Shown one piece after another: positions 56,778 to 64,000 of a DNA stretch of 64,000 bases. A program made the position numbers and the translations under genes. Numbering within the stretch: position 1 is the first letter of the stretch; each line of letters begins with the position of its first letter. The notes under the pieces are model-generated. The model ran no database searches. It saw only the letters and a list, made by a program, of their open reading frames with translations, and was not told the origin of the DNA. Source of the stretch: Carboxylicivirga caseinilyticus (lineage in GTDB: Bacteria > Bacteroidota > Bacteroidia > Bacteroidales > Marinilabiliaceae); assembly GCA_025499705.1 (NCBI GenBank), contig JAFMVE010000008.1, forward strand, positions 107,788 to 171,787, written 5' to 3'.

Positions 56778-56944
56778 TCAATTCAGAAATTTATTTCCTG
56801 TCTTTTAAGTAATGAAGATAGAATGATATAAAGTTCTACAATCATACAGAATATCAATACATAAATTTACTGAGTGTTGTAATCAGTAAAGTTGTAGAAT
56901 AGTTAATTGGATTCGTAATTGCTGAGATAAAATTGAAAGAATAT

Positions 56945-59281
56945 ATGAAATGTAGATTTATTAAACTTCTGATGAGTGTATTGGTAGTTGGTGGTAACAG
57001 CATGTTGGCTCAGGAGGATCTGACACAATATGTTGATCCTTTTATCGGAACCGATGAAATGGGACATGTTTTCCCCGGAGCATGTGCACCTTTTGGTATG
57101 GTTCAGTTGAGTCCAGAAACCGACAGTGTTCAGTTTCTGGATAATGGTAAATACAATAAAAATGTATATCGTTATTGTGCCGGTTACCAGTATAAAGATG
57201 AAAATATAGTTGGCTTTAGTCATACCCATTTGAGCGGAACAGGACATTCCGATCTAGGCGATTTTCTGATTATGCCAACTGTTGGAGAGGTCCATTACAA
57301 TCCGGGAACTTCAGATGATACATCAAAAGGCTATCGTTCAAAGTTCAGAAAAGAAACAGAGAAGGCAGAACCCGGTTATTATACCGTTGAACTGGATGAT
57401 TATAAGATAAAAGCTGAGTTAACAGCTACACAGCGTGTGGGATTTCATAAGTATACATTCCCTCAAAGTGATGATGCACATATAATGCTTGATCTTACCC
57501 ATGGAATTTATAATTATGATGGAAAAGTACTTTGGTCAACCATTCGGGTAGAGAACGATACACTTGTTACTGGTTACCGCATTACAAGAGGATGGGCCAG
57601 AACCAATTATTTGTATTTTGCCATGACTTTTTCAAAGCCTATAAAAGATTATGGTTGTAAAAACGATGAAAAAGTATTGTATAATGGTTTCTGGAGGAAG
57701 TTCGACCAAACGAAAAACTTCCCTGAAATGGCAGGAAAAGCTTTAATAGCCAATTTTAATTTTGATACCGAAGAAGGTGAAGAAATAAAAGTGAAGTTTG
57801 CCTTGTCAGCTGTAGGTACTTTGGGTGCAATTAAGAACCTGGAAGCAGAAGTTCCTCACTTCGATTTTGACAAAACCCGATTAGCAACCAAAGCAGCCTG
57901 GCAAAATGAGTTAAGCCGGATTAAAGTGGATGCAACAGAAGAAAAGAAAATTACTTTTTATACCTCAATGTACCATTCATTCATTAATCCGGTTGAGTAC
58001 ACAGATGTGGATGGACAATACCGTGGTTTGGATCATAATATACATCAGTCAGATGGTTTTGTTAATTATACTGTTTTCTCTTTGTGGGATACCTACCGTG
58101 CTCAGCATCCTTTGATGACGCTTATTCAACCGAGTCGATCAGCGGATATGATTAATTCTATGCTTGCTCACTATGATCAAAGTGTGCATAAGATTCTACC
58201 GATATGGAGCCACTTTGGAAATGAGAACTGGTGTATGATCGGTTATCATGCTGTACCTGTTATTGCCGATGCTTTGGTGAGTGGTCTGAAAGGAATTGAT
58301 CAGGAGAAAGCTTTGGAGGCTTGTTTGTCAAGTGCCAATTACGATATGTATGATGGTATTGGAGAGTATAAACAGTATGGCTATGTACCGCATGACAGAA
58401 GTAGTGTGGGAGCATCAATGACACTGGAATATGCATACGATGACTGGACTATAGCCCAGTTGGCTAACAAAATGGGCAAAAAAGAAATTGAGAAAGAGTA
58501 TAGGAATCGCTCTGAGAATTGGAAGAATCTGTTTGATGAGGATTTGGGGTATGTCAGGGCTAAAAATAAGAAGGGAGAATGGATTTCACCTTTCGATCCG
58601 CTTGATACTCACTCAGCTGGTTTTATAGAAGGTAATTCATGGAACTATTCTCTTTATGTGCCTCAGGATGTAAAAGGATTGATACAAAAGATGGGTGGAA
58701 ATGAGAAATTCACTGATCACCTTGATTCTTTATTTACCATGTACATTCCGGATAAATATTTCGAACATACCGAAGATGTAACACGTGAAGGTATTATGGG
58801 GGGATATGTTCATGGAAATGAACCCAGCCATCATGTGGCTTATATGTATAACTGGGCTGGTAAACCATGGAAAACACAACAGAGGATTCATGAAATTATG
58901 AAATCGAAATATCTGAATAAACCAGATGGTTTATGTGGTAACGATGATTGTGGGCAGATGTCGGCATGGTACATCTTTTCTTCACTGGGCTTTTATCCGG
59001 TTGCTCCGGCCTCAGGACAATATGCGATTGGTGCACCTTCAGTGAAAGAAGCAATCATTAAACTCGAAAACGGAAAGGAATTTAAGATTGAAGCAGTAAA
59101 CTATTCTAAAGATCGAATCTATATTGAATCAGTTACTTTGAATGGACAGAAGTGGGATAAAAATTACCTGAATGTAGAGGATGTTATGAATGGAGGAGAG
59201 TTAATCTTCAAAATGAGTAAAAGACCGAATACCAAATGGGCATCGGATGAAAGTTCCATTCCACTATCAACAACAAAATAG
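56945..59281 (+). CDS. GH92 alpha-mannosidase (GH92-4)
   Basis: The ATG at 56945 (MKCRFIKLLMSVLVVGG) is preferred over an in-frame TTG at 56933. The 778-aa enzyme has a type I signal ending in LAQ, so it is probably periplasmic. GH92 motifs are intact: YVDPFIGTDEMGHVFPGA, 'APFGMVQLSPET', IEGNSWNYSLYVPQD, HGNEPSHH and GNDDCGQMSAW. It resembles GH92-2 more than GH92-1 by eye. It follows the peptidase gene by 167 bp and closes the main island with a good terminator. Confidence 0.95.
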   Translation: MKCRFIKLLMSVLVVGGNSMLAQEDLTQYVDPFIGTDEMGHVFPGACAPFGMVQLSPETDSVQFLDNGKYNKNVYRYCAGYQYKDENIVGFSHTHLSGTGHSDLGDFLIMPTVGEVHYNPGTSDDTSKGYRSKFRKETEKAEPGYYTVELDDYKIKAELTATQRVGFHKYTFPQSDDAHIMLDLTHGIYNYDGKVLWSTIRVENDTLVTGYRITRGWARTNYLYFAMTFSKPIKDYGCKNDEKVLYNGFWRKFDQTKNFPEMAGKALIANFNFDTEEGEEIKVKFALSAVGTLGAIKNLEAEVPHFDFDKTRLATKAAWQNELSRIKVDATEEKKITFYTSMYHSFINPVEYTDVDGQYRGLDHNIHQSDGFVNYTVFSLWDTYRAQHPLMTLIQPSRSADMINSMLAHYDQSVHKILPIWSHFGNENWCMIGYHAVPVIADALVSGLKGIDQEKALEACLSSANYDMYDGIGEYKQYGYVPHDRSSVGASMTLEYAYDDWTIAQLANKMGKKEIEKEYRNRSENWKNLFDEDLGYVRAKNKKGEWISPFDPLDTHSAGFIEGNSWNYSLYVPQDVKGLIQKMGGNEKFTDHLDSLFTMYIPDKYFEHTEDVTREGIMGGYVHGNEPSHHVAYMYNWAGKPWKTQQRIHEIMKSKYLNKPDGLCGNDDCGQMSAWYIFSSLGFYPVAPASGQYAIGAPSVKEAIIKLENGKEFKIEAVNYSKDRIYIESVTLNGQKWDKNYLNVEDVMNGGELIFKMSKRPNTKWASDESSIPLSTTK

Positions 59282-59305
59282 CAATTTCAACACTTTCATA
59301 CTTCG

Positions 59306-59342
59306 CACTCCTTATGACAACTGTTATAGGGAGTGTTTTTTT
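59306..59342 (+). terminator. Terminator after GH92-4
   Basis: The stem cactcc / ggagtg, extended by partial inner pairing, is followed by TTTTTTT. Confidence 0.85.
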
Positions 59343-59568
59343 AGATCTATCATGTAATGATATTCACTTTTGAGCATTATGATTTTGTTGGAGGATCGAC
59401 ATGGATTAATTGTTCAATAGTGACTAATTAGTATGCTATTTTGCCAATTATTTGTATTTGATTTTTCAACACTAGGTATTTACTCTCATTACAATTAGGT
59501 TTGATAACGTTGTATGATTGATCGATGATCTCAATTCTTTGAATTAATATTTGAATAAAAATCTAACT

Positions 59569-61221
59569 ATGAAATTTAGTAAATCAAATCTCTTATCATT
59601 TGTTTCACTGTCTCTATTGGTCATGGTTTTGCATGGTTGTGAAGGTGATACCAAAGAACCAGAGGAAGAAGTAATCCTTGAAAATGTAGCAACAGTTTTT
59701 GAAAGCTGTAATTATGATGGGTTTACAGCCAGTTTGCCGGTTGGTACTTATGAATTAGCTCAGCTGCGAAAGAAGGGACTAAGAAATGATCAAATATCAT
59801 CCGTAAAGGTAAATAGTGGCTACATTGTTACTTTTTTTGATGAGGATAATTTTTCAGGTGAATCAGTTGTCAAAATTGGTCAGACGAATTGTTTATCAAG
59901 TTCAGATTTAAATGATCGGGTAACATCGTTGATTATTGAGAAAAATGAAAATTTAGATCCTCCATCAGCTCCAAGTGAGGTAATTGTGTTAGCCAAATCC
60001 GACACCCGAATTGGAGTAAGCTGGACAGATAATTCTGATGATGAATTAATATTTAATGTGTTGGTTTATGATCAGGATGATGAATTAATATCAACTATTA
60101 CTGCAGATGCCGATGTTACAAGTGTTGAGGTTAGCGAATTAACGATTAATACAACATATTCTGTTGAAGTCTCGGCTGAAAGTCTGGGAGGTGTTTCGCA
60201 AAAGACAGCTAAAGTTTCAGTAACCACCTTAAGTGTTGCTTCAGAGAATATTGATGATCTTATGAGTAAAGCAGGTGGTTTTACCGAATCAAATAATACT
60301 CCAATGGGAAGGCATTTCGAAAATCTGCATGTAACTACAGATGCTGATTTAGCATATTTGAATGATGCCAATAATCAACCTCCAAATCCGAATGGTTTAG
60401 AAAGTCTTTCATGGGAATATCAACCAGTAACTTTATACCCTTATGGCACTCCTGTACCTGCAGACCTTAATCAACATGCAATAGGTGATTGTAATGGAGT
60501 AACAGCTTTAGCAAGTATGTCGTATCTGGCATCTGATTTTGTTAAGTCTATCATTACGGATAATGGAGACAAGACGTATACTATCAAAATGTTTGATCCG
60601 CAAGGAAAAAGAATAACAGTTACAGTGGATAACAAGTTTTTGTGTAACTCTTCCGGAATTCAGGCGTGTACTGGTAAAAATGGTGTGGCTACATGGGGTA
60701 CTATTCTTGAAAAAGCCATCATGAAGTACAATGTTATCTATCAGGCAAATCCTGATATCGGTGGAATTGGATCAGAACATGTTACTCCATTATTTACTGG
60801 TGAAGGCAGTAGTTTTTCTTTTGATAGAGGTAAACTAACTGCTAATGAGCTTGCTCGTGTAGTACGATGGGGACTAGCAAATGGTAAGTTTATCTCAGGA
60901 GGCTTTAGCCCTCAGAAAAATATTGGTAATGTGCATACTGTTACAGCTCATGGATATGCACTACTTATATCCCGCGATCCTTCAGCATTATTTGGTATGA
61001 GAAATCCCTGGGGTGTGAATCCATATACAACCGGTGGTTATGAATCAAGCAAAGATGGAGTTCTGGATATACCTTCAACGGGTGATGTACCGGCAACAAT
61101 CGATTTACGTGTTATCGATCCGGGAATTGCCGGTACAAAAGGTAGAACAGATGCATACATTCCACCTAGTGCTGCTGTTCAAAATATTGGAGAAGTAAAT
61201 TTGTGGGGTGATGCATTGTAG
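59569..61221 (+). CDS. Calpain-like (C2-type) cysteine peptidase lipoprotein with crystallin and FN3-like domains
   Basis: The ATG at 59569 (MKFSKSNLLSF) is preferred over an in-frame TTG at 59551. The 550-aa lipoprotein (lipobox VLHGC, then EGDTKEPEEEV) is probably on the surface. Residues about 40-125 look like a beta/gamma-crystallin module (YIVTFFDEDNFSGESV), and about 128-225 like FN3 (PSAPSEVIVLAKSDTRIGVSW). The C-terminal domain shows a calpain-type triad: Cys in QHAIGDCNGVTALAS (about 306), His in TAHGYALL (about 460) and Asn in MRNPWG (about 477). Crystallin modules bind calcium. Whether it is active, and on what, is unknown. It has its own promoter region and terminator. Confidence 0.78.
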   Translation: MKFSKSNLLSFVSLSLLVMVLHGCEGDTKEPEEEVILENVATVFESCNYDGFTASLPVGTYELAQLRKKGLRNDQISSVKVNSGYIVTFFDEDNFSGESVVKIGQTNCLSSSDLNDRVTSLIIEKNENLDPPSAPSEVIVLAKSDTRIGVSWTDNSDDELIFNVLVYDQDDELISTITADADVTSVEVSELTINTTYSVEVSAESLGGVSQKTAKVSVTTLSVASENIDDLMSKAGGFTESNNTPMGRHFENLHVTTDADLAYLNDANNQPPNPNGLESLSWEYQPVTLYPYGTPVPADLNQHAIGDCNGVTALASMSYLASDFVKSIITDNGDKTYTIKMFDPQGKRITVTVDNKFLCNSSGIQACTGKNGVATWGTILEKAIMKYNVIYQANPDIGGIGSEHVTPLFTGEGSSFSFDRGKLTANELARVVRWGLANGKFISGGFSPQKNIGNVHTVTAHGYALLISRDPSALFGMRNPWGVNPYTTGGYESSKDGVLDIPSTGDVPATIDLRVIDPGIAGTKGRTDAYIPPSAAVQNIGEVNLWGDAL

Positions 61222-61259
61222 CTGACTGATAGATTATTGAAGCATAAATGTGTATGTTG

Positions 61260-61296
61260 AACGCCTGTATATGATTTGTATATATGGGCGTTTTTT
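61260..61296 (+). terminator. Terminator after the calpain-like gene
   Basis: The stem aacgcc / ggcgtt, with an AT-rich inner extension, is followed by TTTTTT. Confidence 0.85.
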
Positions 61297-61345
61297 CATT
61301 AAAACATTCATCATGCATTAACAAACCTTATTGGTACAAAAGAAA

Positions 61346-61375
61346 AAGCGGCTTGATATAATTACCAAACCGCTT
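61346..61375 (-). terminator. Terminator of katG
   Basis: The arms aagcggcttg and caaaccgctt pair with one mismatch. The upstream AAAAGAAAAA reads as a U-rich tail on the minus strand. Confidence 0.75.
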
Positions 61376-61396
61376 AAAATTATAGCGTTATATTGA

Positions 61397-64000
<2,604 letters not shown>

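Overview
This window comes from a low-GC member of the Bacteroidota, most likely a free-living or marine-type Bacteroidales relative (lineage is inferred, not tested). The evidence is two SusC/SusD pairs, a one-protein hybrid two-component regulator, -33/-7 promoters of the TTTG / TAnnTTTG type, weak Shine-Dalgarno sequences, lipoproteins with acidic residues just after the lipobox cysteine, and the recA-bcp and nfeD-floA arrangements common in that phylum.

Region 1 (1-22.3 kb) is ordinary chromosomal backbone. It holds an S9 peptidase cut by the window edge, a Tat-exported aldo/keto reductase with two Fe-S cysteine clusters, a DUF6599 protein, a DEAD-box RNA helicase, a TonB-dependent receptor behind a membrane metallophosphoesterase, two small membrane proteins, bcp-recA, a TPR/PD40/SPOR-like envelope protein, clpS-nfeD-floA, a tRNA-Ser and two identical tRNA-Pro genes, a PAS histidine kinase with a NarL-type regulator, and a stand-alone receiver overlapping a methyl-accepting chemotaxis protein.

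Region 2 (22.3-61.3 kb) is a large glycan-utilisation island that reads as directed at alpha-mannan or mannosylated glycoprotein. It encodes four GH92 alpha-mannosidases, a GH38 alpha-mannosidase, a GH76 endo-alpha-1,6-mannanase, two SusC/SusD uptake pairs, one hybrid two-component regulator (AraC output), an endonuclease/exonuclease/phosphatase-fold lipoprotein, two zinc-metallopeptidase lipoproteins of the basic-secretory-protein type, and a discoidin-domain lipoprotein. A calpain-like lipoprotein with beta/gamma-crystallin and FN3-like domains stands at its right edge. A plausible working order is: surface lipoproteins (GH76, two GH92s, peptidases, SusD) cut and bind the polymer, SusC imports oligosaccharides, periplasmic GH92/GH38 enzymes trim them to mannose, and the hybrid regulator senses a product.

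Region 3 (61.3-64 kb) holds a minus-strand catalase-peroxidase (katG) and a non-coding tail with a terminator-like hairpin. No insertion sequence, prophage, CRISPR array or rRNA was seen. The least ordinary items are the peptidase/mannosidase combination with reshuffled discoidin domains, the crystallin-FN3-calpain lipoprotein, an atypical GH92, and strong tandem hairpins between susD and the GH38 gene.
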